28,210 nucleotides of DNA, taken from the NCBI GenBank assembly GCA_964603935.1, contig CAZRWL010000013.1:1-28210 (forward strand). The letters run 5' to 3'. The notes under the pieces are model-generated. The model made no database searches. It had not been told where the DNA came from and saw only the letters and a program-made list of their open reading frames with translations. The position numbers and the translations under genes were made by a program. Each line of letters opens with the position of its first letter. Positions within the stretch are counted from its first letter, which is position 1. This DNA comes from GWB1-37-8 sp964603935. GTDB lineage: Bacteria > Patescibacteriota > Microgenomatia > Levybacterales > UBA12049. Positions 13,343 through 20,581 of the stretch are shown here, piece by piece.

Positions 13343-14357
13343 GACAAGCTGTGATGAAACGGGAGCAGCGGTTGTTTCGAAAAATCTCCAAGAAAATTAC
13401 GTCAAGGTTTTATCTAACATTATCACATCATCGCTAGTTCTTCATGCAAAAACCGGCGGAATTATTCCTGATATTGCAGCCCGCGAACAATTAAAATTCA
13501 TCATTCCTGTTATTGAAAAATCAATTGAAAATTGCAAATTGAAAATTGCAAATTTGGATGCTATTGCTGTTACTGTGGGTCCCGGCCTAATCGGATCGCT
13601 TTTGATCGGTGTTGAAACTACCAAAACCCTATCATACCTTTGGAACAAACCAATAATACCCGTAAATCACCTGCTTGGACACATCTACGCGAATTTCATT
13701 CGAACCATTAACCATAAACCATCAACTATTAACTTTCCTGCTCTTTGCCTTCTTGTTTCCGGAGGCCATACTGATTTGATATTGTTAAAAAGCCATAGTG
13801 AATTCAAGTGGCTTGGGGGAACATTGGATGATGCGGCCGGAGAGGCTTTTGATAAAATAGGACGGCTCTTGAGTCTTCCTTATCCCGGGGGTCCTGCTAT
13901 AGAAAAGTATTCGAAACGCGGCACTGTCGGCCGCTTTACATTCCCAAGCCCTATGATATATTCCAAAGATTTTAATTTTAGCTTTTCCGGACTAAAAGCA
14001 GCAGTAACAAGAGACGTAAAGAAAATAAAAAATATGGATGAGCAAACAAAAGCAGACATTGCCATTTCTGTTCAAGAAGCAATTACAGGTGTGCTTGTTA
14101 AAAAAACTATAAATGCGGCGAAAAAATACAGCGTCAAATCTATTCTCCTTGGTGGCGGAGTCGCTGCAAATCAAAACCTCCAAAACGAACTTAAATTGCA
14201 AATTGAAAATTGCAAATTGAAAATTGCATTTTTCGCGCCCGAAAAATCGCTTTGTACCGACAATGCTGCCATGATCGGGGCATATGCGGCGTTTCATTAC
14301 AAGCCCGCGCAATGGAAGAATATAACAGCAGATCCGGAATTATATTTTTATGATTAA
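13323..14357 (+). CDS. tsaD: tRNA threonylcarbamoyladenosine transferase TsaD
   Basis: Transfers the threonylcarbamoyl group to A37 of ANN-decoding tRNAs. The start is the ATG at 13323, giving MKILAIETSCDETG, the invariant N-terminus; the frame upstream of it is a shadow of the DUF192 gene. The 344-residue protein has the iron-binding histidines H116 and H120 (VNHLLGHIYA), SGGHTDL, GEAFDKIGRLL, FSGLKAAV, GGGVAANQNL and the metal-binding D313 in CTDNAAMIGA. Three short segments (about residues 67-77, 127-137 and 292-302) are encoded by simple repeats and look like in-frame insertions at surface loops. The last 8 bases overlap the deacetylase gene. Confidence 0.97.
   Translation: MKILAIETSCDETGAAVVSKNLQENYVKVLSNIITSSLVLHAKTGGIIPDIAAREQLKFIIPVIEKSIENCKLKIANLDAIAVTVGPGLIGSLLIGVETTKTLSYLWNKPIIPVNHLLGHIYANFIRTINHKPSTINFPALCLLVSGGHTDLILLKSHSEFKWLGGTLDDAAGEAFDKIGRLLSLPYPGGPAIEKYSKRGTVGRFTFPSPMIYSKDFNFSFSGLKAAVTRDVKKIKNMDEQTKADIAISVQEAITGVLVKKTINAAKKYSVKSILLGGGVAANQNLQNELKLQIENCKLKIAFFAPEKSLCTDNAAMIGAYAAFHYKPAQWKNITADPELYFYD
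13523..13554. repeat. 14-base tandem repeat in tsaD, copy 1
   Basis: Two full copies of ATTGAAAATTGCAA (13524-13537 and 13538-13551) and a partial third. It encodes IENCKLKIAN in frame. The same unit in the same orientation recurs at 14196-14228 in the same gene. Confidence 0.85.
13704..13734. repeat. AACCAT/TAAC-type degenerate repeat in tsaD
   Basis: Degenerate 7-base units (ACCATTA, ACCATAA, ACCATCA, ACTATTA) follow each other and encode RTINHKPSTINF, where TIN recurs. It lies in a loop of TsaD between the HxxxH motif and the core strand ALCLLVSGGHT, so it appears to be an in-frame insertion. Confidence 0.6.
14196..14228. repeat. 14-base tandem repeat in tsaD, copy 2
   Basis: The unit ATTGAAAATTGCAA of copy 1 is present again about 670 bases downstream, in the same orientation and reading frame, giving QIENCKLKIA just before the metal-binding CTDNAAMIG region. 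Confidence 0.85.
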
Positions 14358-15138
14358 AAAAAGAATTGTTTTATTAAGTATTTTGCTTTTATCAATCGTT
14401 ATTGTTAGCGCAAATAACACAAAGCCTGATAACGAAATTGTTATTCCTATTGCCACTCCTTTGAGGTCTCTATACGCTCCGATTTTAGTTTATCATTACG
14501 TTGAATATGTTACAGATGAAAGAGACACCATGAGGAAATCTCTCAATACTCCTCCACATCTTCTGATAAAACAGATTGAAACTCTAAAAAATGCCGGATA
14601 TACATTTGTTACTATGTCCGAATTAATGGAGATAATGGACGGCAAAATAAAACTGCCCAACAAGCCAGTTGTCCTGTCCTTTGACGACGGCTACAGAGAT
14701 TTTTATACCGATGTCTTCCCGATTCTTAAAAAATACGATGTAAAAGCAGTCGTCTATGTTGTTTCAGGGTTTTTAGACCAGCCAAATTATATGTTTACCG
14801 AACAGGTAAGAGAAATTTCGAAAAGCGGATTGGTCGAAATAGGAGCTCATACTGTGCACCATTACGCCTTAAGAGGACTAGATAATTTAACTGCAAAATA
14901 CGAAATTGAAGAAAGTAAAAAAGATTTGGAAACACTGCTAAATATCCCCATAGTTTCCTTTGCGTATCCTGACGGAAGTTTTGATGATCAAGCTCAAAAA
15001 TTAATTAGAGAAGCGGGGTTCAGATCCGCAGCCACAACATTGTACGGATATGAGATTAACCAAGGCAACAAATACTCTATGTACCGCATCCACCCGGGCA
15101 ACAAAACCGACACTTTTTTGATAAACTTCCTTAAATGA
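14350..15138 (+). CDS. Polysaccharide deacetylase (carbohydrate esterase 4 / NodB domain), exported
   Basis: Predicted to remove N-acetyl groups from a cell-wall or surface polysaccharide. The N-terminus is a signal peptide or membrane anchor (residues 1-21). The NodB domain has the metal-binding triad: SFDDGYRDF (catalytic base and ligand aspartates, 111-118), the H(T)xxH pair at H167 and H171 (GAHTVHH), and FAYPDGSFDDQ. The length of 262 residues is usual. It is the last gene of the VanW-tsaD operon and overlaps tsaD by 8 bases. Combined with VanW it points to wall or surface remodelling. Confidence 0.93.
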   Translation: MIKKRIVLLSILLLSIVIVSANNTKPDNEIVIPIATPLRSLYAPILVYHYVEYVTDERDTMRKSLNTPPHLLIKQIETLKNAGYTFVTMSELMEIMDGKIKLPNKPVVLSFDDGYRDFYTDVFPILKKYDVKAVVYVVSGFLDQPNYMFTEQVREISKSGLVEIGAHTVHHYALRGLDNLTAKYEIEESKKDLETLLNIPIVSFAYPDGSFDDQAQKLIREAGFRSAATTLYGYEINQGNKYSMYRIHPGNKTDTFLINFLK

Positions 15139-15150
15139 AATTAGACAATG

Positions 15151-15159
15151 TGGTAAAAT
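15151..15159 (+). promoter_or_regulatory. Extended -10 promoter of rmuC
   Basis: TGG followed by TAAAAT (15154-15159). The GTG start codon begins 6 bases later, exactly where transcription should begin, so the message would be leaderless with a GTG. The -35 (TTAAAT, 15131-15136, 17-base spacing) is weak. Confidence 0.55.
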
Positions 15160-15165
15160 GAAAAT

Positions 15166-16134
15166 GTGCAAATAGAGCTTTTAGTTATTGGAGTTTTGAT
15201 TTTCTTAGGGTTTTTAATAACTGTTTATTTTCTAAGTAATAAAATTTCAAATCTTCAAAATAATAAGTCTGACGCCTCGCTTCTGGAATGGCTCAAAACC
15301 ATGCAATCAACTATTAATTCTTCTTCAACGCATATGGTAAAAACCTTGCAGGAAAATTCCAAACAATTAAACGAGAGGCTTGATCGCGCTGCAACAGTTA
15401 TTAGAGATGTAGGACATGAAGTCGGGCAAATGAGCGAGATCGGAAGATCAATGAAGGAACTTCAGGATTTCCTGAAAAGCCCGAAATTAAGAGGCAATAT
15501 CGGAGAACAGGTTTTGAAAGATCTCATTTCTCAAATGTTTCCCAAAAATAGTTTTCATATCCAATATCAATTTAAGTCCGGGGAAAGAGTAGACGCTGCA
15601 ATTCAAACAGACGCGGGAATTTTACCCATTGATTCGAAATTTCCAATGGAAAATTTCCAAAAGATGAGCAAAGCGGAAAATAAACTTGATAAAAGTTTGT
15701 TCGAAAAAGAATTTGGCAAAGATGTCAAAAAACATATCTCCGATATTGCCAGGAAATATATTCTGCCCGAAGAAGGAACTATGGATTTTGCTCTGATGTA
15801 TGTCCCAAGCGAATCCGTATATTATGAATTGGTTAATATGCTGGACATAATGGATTTTGCCAAGCAATCACGCGTTTACGTTGTCTCGCCAACCACTCTT
15901 TACGCTCACCTGCAAACAATTCTTTTATCTTTTGAGGGTAAAAAAATAGAAAGCAGATCCCGCGATCTTTTCAAAATGCTCCGCGCGCTGCAAGTCGATT
16001 ATAATAAAGTTGAAGATCAGATGCTGGTTTTGGGAAAACATATTAACAATGCTCAATCCCAATTTACCAATGTAAATATGGGCATAAGTCAGATCGGACA
16101 GAAAATTAATTCAACAAAAAGTCTTGAGGCATGA
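15166..16134 (+). CDS. rmuC: RmuC-family DNA recombination protein
   Basis: RmuC proteins limit recombination at inverted repeats and are predicted nucleases. The gene starts with GTG at 15166; the nearby ATGs open frames that stop after a few codons. Residues 4-24 are a membrane helix, 25-110 a coiled coil (SSTHMVKTLQENSKQLNERLDRA), followed by the PD-(D/E)XK-like core at about 140-160 (VDAAIQTDAGILPIDSKFP) and the family block FALMYVPSESVYYELV with VYVVSPTTLYAHLQTI. The length of 322 residues is shorter than E. coli RmuC (475) because the coiled coil is reduced. In a chromosome full of palindromes a factor acting on inverted repeats is a notable neighbour. Stop is TGA. Confidence 0.93.
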   Translation: MQIELLVIGVLIFLGFLITVYFLSNKISNLQNNKSDASLLEWLKTMQSTINSSSTHMVKTLQENSKQLNERLDRAATVIRDVGHEVGQMSEIGRSMKELQDFLKSPKLRGNIGEQVLKDLISQMFPKNSFHIQYQFKSGERVDAAIQTDAGILPIDSKFPMENFQKMSKAENKLDKSLFEKEFGKDVKKHISDIARKYILPEEGTMDFALMYVPSESVYYELVNMLDIMDFAKQSRVYVVSPTTLYAHLQTILLSFEGKKIESRSRDLFKMLRALQVDYNKVEDQMLVLGKHINNAQSQFTNVNMGISQIGQKINSTKSLEA

Positions 16135-16135
16135 A

Positions 16136-16161
16136 CCCGCCTGCGGCAAGGCTTCGGCGGG
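16136..16161. repeat. GC-rich palindromic element between rmuC and the cupredoxin gene
   Basis: Arms CCCGCC (16136-16141) and GGCGGG (16156-16161) around a GC-rich middle containing AAGGCTTCGG. It begins right after the rmuC stop. A related sequence with an AAGGCTACGG core (minus strand) lies at 21941-21970, and similar arms lie at 1069-1103. Confidence 0.75.
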
Positions 16162-16178
16162 CGAAGGGAGGTGAAAAA

Positions 16179-16571
16179 ATGAATAACAAAATATTATTAG
16201 CAATAATCGTTTTAGTTGTCGCAGTTGGAGCCTTTGCTTTTTTTGGCAATAAGAAAACCAACGCGCCTGCACAAACAAATTCGAGTCCGGAACAGACAGC
16301 AACAACCAACAATATTCTCTTGTCCAGCAGCGGATTCGAACCAAAAGAGCTTATTGTAAAAACCGGAACAAAGGTTACCTGGATCAATAGAAGCGGAAAG
16401 TCGGCAACTGTAGATTCCGATGATCATCCGACCCATAAATTGTATCCCTTCCTTAATCTTGGACAATTTGCGGACGGAGTGTCTGTTCAGGTCGTATTTG
16501 ATAAACCGGGAAAATACATTTATCACAATCATTTCGACGCAAGTCAGACCGGAAGCGTAAAGGTTGAGTAA
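16179..16571 (+). CDS. Membrane-anchored or exported cupredoxin-like protein lacking the copper cysteine
   Basis: Start at 16179 is set by a strong ribosome binding site (GGGAGGTGA at 16165-16173); the frame extends upstream only into the palindromic element. The 130-residue protein has an N-terminal membrane helix or signal peptide (residues 4-22), a Thr/Ser/Asn-rich linker and a plastocyanin-like beta domain: FEPKELIVKTGTKVTWINRSGKSATVDSDDHPTHKLYP and FDKPGKYIYHNHFDASQTGSVKVE. In ordinary type I copper proteins the last loop reads C-x-x-H...M. Here there is no cysteine anywhere in the protein and no methionine in that loop. H83, H86, H116 and H118 remain and could make a different metal site. 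Role unknown; electron transfer is doubtful. Confidence 0.85.
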   Translation: MNNKILLAIIVLVVAVGAFAFFGNKKTNAPAQTNSSPEQTATTNNILLSSSGFEPKELIVKTGTKVTWINRSGKSATVDSDDHPTHKLYPFLNLGQFADGVSVQVVFDKPGKYIYHNHFDASQTGSVKVE

Positions 16572-16576
16572 CTTTG

Positions 16577-16585
16577 TGCTAAAAT
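16577..16585 (+). promoter_or_regulatory. Extended -10 promoter of the helicase-nuclease gene
   Basis: TGC followed by TAAAAT (16580-16585); the ATG begins 6 bases later, which predicts a leaderless transcript. The stretch TTTGTGCTAAAATAA is also found, on the minus strand, upstream of the 672-residue protein gene. Confidence 0.55.
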
Positions 16586-16591
16586 AACCGC

Positions 16592-19456
16592 ATGGTCGAT
16601 AATAAGACTTTAAATCCTCAACAGATTAAAGCCATCAAGTATTTTGTGGGTCCGCTTTTAATAATTGCAGGCGCAGGAACAGGCAAGACTACCGTAATAA
16701 CCGAGCGGATAAAATATCTAATACTCAAAAAAAATATACTTCCCTCTCAAATTCTGGCTTTAACATTTACAGATAAAGCAGCCCACGAGATGGAAGAGCG
16801 CGTCGACATCACCATGCCTTATGGATATACGCAAATGTGGATATCCACATTTCATGCCTTCTGCGACAGAATTCTCCGGGTGGACGCGCACGCAATAGGA
16901 CTTGATCCCGGATATAAATTGATCTCCGAAGCTGAATCCATTCTTCTTCTTAAAAAAAACATTTTCAATATGGGACTTAGTATTTTTAGACCTCTTGGAA
17001 ACCCTACGAAATTTTTAGACGCTCTTTTAATCCATTTCTCAAGATTAAAGGACGAGGATATATCCCCGAGCGAATACATTAAATGGACCAATAAACAAGA
17101 GTCGATAGATGAAAGTAAGCAATACTTAGAACTCGCAAATGCGTATAAAAAATATGAAGAGTTGAAAGTCAAAGAGTCGGTTATGGACTTTTCTGACCTT
17201 ATTTCGAATACTCTATTATTGTTCCGGGAAAGAAAAAATATTTTAAAAAAATATCAAAAACAATTCAAATTTATTTTGGTTGATGAATTTCAGGACACTA
17301 ATTACGCCCAAAACGAACTGGCAATCCTTCTTGCAGGCCACGATAAAAATATTGCAGTGGTGGCAGATGATGATCAATCAATTTACAGATTCAGGGGAGC
17401 TGCTGTTTCGAATGTCTTGCAGTTCAAAAAGAGCTTTCCGAAGGCAGAAATTGTAACGCTTAACGAAAATTTCCGATCTACCCAGCCAATTTTAGATGCA
17501 GCTTATAGACTCATTCAGCATAATAATCCCAATCGGCTTGAAGTAGTTGAGGGTATTGATAAAAAACTCAAAAGCCATTCTGTTGCTAGCAAAAAAGAAA
17601 TAGAGGTAATCCATGAAACAAGATCAGAGGACGAGGCGGATAAAATAGCGCTAACAATTAAAAAATTAACCGAAGATAAATATGAATATAAAGATATTGC
17701 AATTTTGGTTAGGGCGAATAATCACGCCCAGATGATCACAACTGCTCTGCAAAGACATAGAATCCCTTTTCAGTTTTTGGGACCAGGATATCTTTTCCAG
17801 CAGGAAGAAATAAAAGACTTAATTGCCTATCTGACATTTTTAACCAATCTTTCGGATTCTGTTTCCCTTTTCAGGGTATTATCAATGGACATATTCAGAA
17901 TTCCCTATATCGAATTGAACTATCTTCTCAACTTTGCGAAAAGAAAAAACCTTACGCTTTTCGAAGCGCTTTTCAACGTCGAAAAGTCATTTCTAAAACC
18001 CGCTACGCCGGAAAAACTTATAAATTTCAGAGAAATGGCCGTAAGGCATCTGGAAAAAAGCAAGAAGCAAACCGCGGGACAAATTCTTTACTATTTCCTG
18101 GTGGATTCAAAGCTTTTTGAAACACTTAATAATACTTCTTCCGTTAAGGAAGAACGAAGAATCCAAAATATTGCAAAGTTTTTTGACAGAATTAAAAACT
18201 TCGAATCAGAACGCTCGGATGCAAATATCTTCACGCTTGCCGAATGGTTAAACCTAATACTGCAAATGGGAGACAGCCCTACGGCTGCAGACATAGATAT
18301 GAAAGACAGAAATGCTGTGAATATTCTAACCGTACACTCTTCAAAGGGTCTTGAATTCAAAGCTGTATTTATGGTAAATCTTGTATCCGACAGATTTCCA
18401 TCCAGAGAAAGAAACGAAAAAATCCCTTTGCCCGCAGGAATTCTTAAAGAAATTATCCCTGAAGATACTGACTTTCACTTGGAAGAAGAACGCAGACTTT
18501 TTTATGTTGGCATGACCAGAGCAAAAGAAAGATTGTATTTTACCGGAGCCTCCTACTATGGAACCGGAAAACGGCCCAAGAAAATATCTCCATTTATCTA
18601 CGACGCCCTCCCAAAACTTCTAAAAGAAAATGCAGAAAGCAACACTCAGCAATTATCTCTTCCGGAAATTCTCTCGGTTTATCAAGAGAAGGAAGAGATC
18701 GAAGAGGAAAAACAACCGCTTAAACTAAGCTATATTACTTTTTCAAATCTGCAAATGTTTGATATCTGCCCCCTTCATTACAAAGCCAAAGTGATCTTTA
18801 ATCTCCCAACCCCCATAGCTTCCGTGCAGAGCTTTGGTATTTCCATGCATAATGCCTTATATAATTTTTACAAACTTCTTGAGGAAGGAAGTAAACCATC
18901 GCTTGAAAAGCTCCTGACAATACTTAAAAAAGAATGGATAAGCGACGGATATACAAACAAAAAACATGAAGAAGAACGTTTTGCGCAAGGAAATAAAATT
19001 CTGGAAGATTTTTATAAAACAGAATGTAATCCGCCGGTAAAGCCCTTGAGACTTGAGTATCCATTTAATTTTACTTTGAAAAATAATGTTAAGGTTTTTG
19101 GCAAAATAGATCGAATCGATCCGAAGGGACAAGGAATTGAAATTATTGATTATAAAACAGGTGAAGATAATCCAAAAGCAAAAGCAGCGCATGAGCTTCA
19201 ATTAAAAATATACGCTTTAGCTGCAACACGCATCAAAGATAATGTATTAAATATAAATCCAAAAGACATCACGCTAACTCTTCATTTTTTGGACAAGAAT
19301 ACCAAAAAGAGCATGAAATTTGAAAAAAAAGACCTTGACAGACTGGAAGACGAATTGATTGAGAAGATTAAGGAAATTGAAGAAAGCGATTTTCAATGCA
19401 GCAAAAGCGTCTTATGCATTAACTGCGAATATAGAATGCTTTGCAGCACCAATTAA
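16592..19456 (+). CDS. Superfamily 1 (UvrD/PcrA/AddA-like) helicase fused to a Cas4/AddB-type iron-sulfur nuclease domain
   Basis: Predicted DNA repair enzyme that unwinds and resects DNA ends. Helicase motifs: Walker A AGAGTGKTT (26-34), LVDEFQDTNYAQ (motif II, DEFQD at 231-235), VVADDDQSIYRFRGA, LNENFRST, VHSSKGLEF (from 581) and FYVGMTRAKERL (about 638-649). The C-terminal 240 residues form a RecB-like PD-(D/E)XK nuclease: a histidine in MHNALYNFY near 752, GKIDRID, and IIDYKTG with D853 and K855. Cysteines C726 (FDICP), C942, C945 and C951 fit the 4Fe-4S pattern of AddB/Cas4 nucleases, with one cysteine before the nuclease core and three at the end. It combines in one chain what AddAB does in two. 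Its stop overlaps the convergent toxin gene. Confidence 0.93.
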   Translation: MVDNKTLNPQQIKAIKYFVGPLLIIAGAGTGKTTVITERIKYLILKKNILPSQILALTFTDKAAHEMEERVDITMPYGYTQMWISTFHAFCDRILRVDAHAIGLDPGYKLISEAESILLLKKNIFNMGLSIFRPLGNPTKFLDALLIHFSRLKDEDISPSEYIKWTNKQESIDESKQYLELANAYKKYEELKVKESVMDFSDLISNTLLLFRERKNILKKYQKQFKFILVDEFQDTNYAQNELAILLAGHDKNIAVVADDDQSIYRFRGAAVSNVLQFKKSFPKAEIVTLNENFRSTQPILDAAYRLIQHNNPNRLEVVEGIDKKLKSHSVASKKEIEVIHETRSEDEADKIALTIKKLTEDKYEYKDIAILVRANNHAQMITTALQRHRIPFQFLGPGYLFQQEEIKDLIAYLTFLTNLSDSVSLFRVLSMDIFRIPYIELNYLLNFAKRKNLTLFEALFNVEKSFLKPATPEKLINFREMAVRHLEKSKKQTAGQILYYFLVDSKLFETLNNTSSVKEERRIQNIAKFFDRIKNFESERSDANIFTLAEWLNLILQMGDSPTAADIDMKDRNAVNILTVHSSKGLEFKAVFMVNLVSDRFPSRERNEKIPLPAGILKEIIPEDTDFHLEEERRLFYVGMTRAKERLYFTGASYYGTGKRPKKISPFIYDALPKLLKENAESNTQQLSLPEILSVYQEKEEIEEEKQPLKLSYITFSNLQMFDICPLHYKAKVIFNLPTPIASVQSFGISMHNALYNFYKLLEEGSKPSLEKLLTILKKEWISDGYTNKKHEEERFAQGNKILEDFYKTECNPPVKPLRLEYPFNFTLKNNVKVFGKIDRIDPKGQGIEIIDYKTGEDNPKAKAAHELQLKIYALAATRIKDNVLNINPKDITLTLHFLDKNTKKSMKFEKKDLDRLEDELIEKIKEIEESDFQCSKSVLCINCEYRMLCSTN

Positions 19457-19737
19457 TATTTTCTATACTTATCATGTTTACCGATTGCAGCAAAAAGCGC
19501 AGTGTATTTATTTTTCCAGATAAAAAATATCCTATCACCTTTATTTAAACGGATTGTCCATACGCCTTTTGCATTTTGTAATTTTTCTAAATTCAAACTC
19601 GGATGAACCGGATTTAAAATAAAAAGATTAACTATCCTATCATAATCATTAAAACGGCGAAGATTATTTCTAACAAATTTCTTGCGTTCGCTAATAAAGT
19701 GATTTGAGTATTCGATTCTAATCTTTTGAGAGGACAT
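19453..19737 (-). CDS. RelE/ParE-superfamily toxin
   Basis: Predicted type II toxin, most likely a ribosome-dependent mRNA endonuclease. I place the start at the ATG at 19737, giving 94 residues (MSSQKIRIEYSNHF); an ATG nine codons earlier is possible but adds residues not seen in the family. Core: RIVNLFILNPVHPSLNLEKLQNAKGVWTIRLNKGDRIFFIWKNKYTALFAAIGKHDKYRKY, with the family's W-x-I-R and final HDKYR pattern. It overlaps the antitoxin gene by 20 bases and ends with a 4-base stop overlap against the helicase-nuclease gene. Confidence 0.9.
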   Translation of the reverse strand: MSSQKIRIEYSNHFISERKKFVRNNLRRFNDYDRIVNLFILNPVHPSLNLEKLQNAKGVWTIRLNKGDRIFFIWKNKYTALFAAIGKHDKYRKY

Positions 19738-19993
19738 ATCTTTTAAGATCTTCGAGGTCATCATCTAAATCCCGTTTTGTTCTTATAATCTTAGTTTTTC
19801 CTTGCCTCGACTCAATCAAGGCTTGATTCAAAAGCTCCTCTAATTGCATTTTCTCCAAAAGATCAAGGCTAATAATAGCTCCCAGAGGCTTGTTGTTCGA
19901 CATTACAACAATGGGCTCTTTGGATTTATTTGCATCTTCCAAAACCTTTTTATATCCCCTTTGAATTTGCCTTGCCGATACAGTATTAAACAT
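19718..19993 (-). CDS. Phd/YefM-family antitoxin
   Basis: Labile antitoxin and autorepressor of the pair. The 91 residues start with the typical Phd DNA-binding segment (VSARQIQRGYKKVLEDANKSKEPIVVMSNNKPLGAIISLDLLEKMQ), followed by a charged tail (RDLDDDLEDLKRYVLSKD) that should bind the toxin. The ATG at 19993 is almost at the predicted transcription start. The promoter carries a perfect inverted repeat over its -35 box, the expected operator for this family. Confidence 0.93.
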   Translation of the reverse strand: MFNTVSARQIQRGYKKVLEDANKSKEPIVVMSNNKPLGAIISLDLLEKMQLEELLNQALIESRQGKTKIIRTKRDLDDDLEDLKRYVLSKD

Positions 19994-20002
19994 ATTATGA
20001 AT

Positions 20003-20031
20003 AAAATATCACAACTCAAAGTGTATGTCAA
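20003..20031 (-). promoter_or_regulatory. Promoter of the antitoxin-toxin operon
   Basis: Minus-strand TTGACA (20026-20031), 17-base spacer ending in TGA, then TATTTT (20003-20008). Nine bases remain to the ATG at 19993, so the leader is about 2-3 bases. Confidence 0.85.
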
Positions 20032-20044
20032 CCTGACATACACT
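20020..20044. promoter_or_regulatory. Operator: 11-base perfect inverted repeat
   Basis: Arms AGTGTATGTCA (20020-20030) and TGACATACACT (20034-20044) with a 3-base centre. The left arm contains five of the six bases of the -35 box, so binding of a dimer would block RNA polymerase. It fits autoregulation by the Phd-like antitoxin. Confidence 0.85.
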
Positions 20045-20084
20045 AAAAGCTTCAATAAAAATTGCAATAGAAATTAATGAAAGT

Positions 20085-20546
20085 GCTCTGGGAAGGAAGT
20101 AAGCCAGATTCTGTTTCTAATCCTTCGATTTCTCTCAGGACTATAGTCCGTAATCTATCTCAGTTACGACAAAATCGTATCTGCCACGATTTTACGTGGT
20201 GCCTTTCTTTGATGCGCGTCCCGCTTAGCGGGACTCCCGTAAAGATGGTCTCCGCCAACCGGCGGACGCATCGGTCGAAAGTTGCAGCAGGTGGGATTAC
20301 CTTAAACCTGCACCGAATGGTGCGGGTCGTTTCACTCATCAACCATAATCTTACGATTTTAGGCTAATGCTCGTCTCTGTGGCTCTCTCTTTGAGTCAAT
20401 TCTCGCAGAGTGTTCAATAAATTTCTTTATCAAACCACCAGCACTCTCGTGTCGGAGCTTACGCTCCATCCCCGTCTTTACGCCTGTCTGGACTTTCCTG
20501 TACGTTCAGTTTACATGAACGTACTAACGGATCCTCTTCCCAGAGC
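20085..20546 (-). ncRNA. rnpB: RNase P RNA (bacterial type A)
   Basis: Catalytic RNA that trims the 5' leader of tRNA precursors. Reading the minus strand, the ends pair as P1 (GCTCTGGGAAG at 20536-20546 with CTTCCCAGAGC at 20085-20095). Conserved blocks appear in the right order: AGGAAAGTCC (CR I), GAGCCACAGAGACGAG, GTGAAACGACC followed by AAGGTAATCCCACC, and near the 3' end ACAGAATCTGGCTTAC. Clear hairpins include GGAGCGTAAGCTCC, CCGCC/GGCGG (20252-20265) and GTCCCGC/GCGGGAC (20218-20234). The P3 position holds a 9-base-pair palindrome also found in recX. About 462 bases is long for this RNA. A promoter places the 5' end exactly at 20546. Confidence 0.95.
20500..20524. repeat. Palindromic element in the P3 position of rnpB
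   Basis: Arms GTACGTTCA (20500-20508) and TGAACGTAC (20516-20524) around loop GTTTACA. It matches the palindrome at the end of recX (25332-25357) except for one compensated base pair, one loop base and the outermost pairs. Confidence 0.8.
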
Positions 20547-20552
20547 AGGTGT

Positions 20553-20581
20553 ATTTTAATACATTTACCACCTAAAAACAA
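20553..20581 (-). promoter_or_regulatory. Promoter of rnpB
   Basis: Minus-strand TTGTTT (20576-20581), 17-base spacer, TAAAAT (20553-20558). Seven bases downstream is 20546, the first base of the P1 helix, which fits the expected RNA 5' end. It begins immediately after the HU stop codon. Confidence 0.8.

Noticed and set aside
13523..14228. CRISPR array suggested by repeated 14-mers in tsaD
   Set aside because: The units are too short, tandem without spacers, and lie in frame within a conserved gene; no cas genes are in the window.
16131..16178. Upstream extension of the cupredoxin gene
   Set aside because: It translates the GC-rich palindromic element; the ATG at 16179 has a strong ribosome binding site and begins a normal signal/anchor sequence.
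20077..20367. Open frames of 60-96 residues over the RNase P RNA region on both strands
   Set aside because: They coincide with conserved RNase P structure and have no protein-like composition or start signals.
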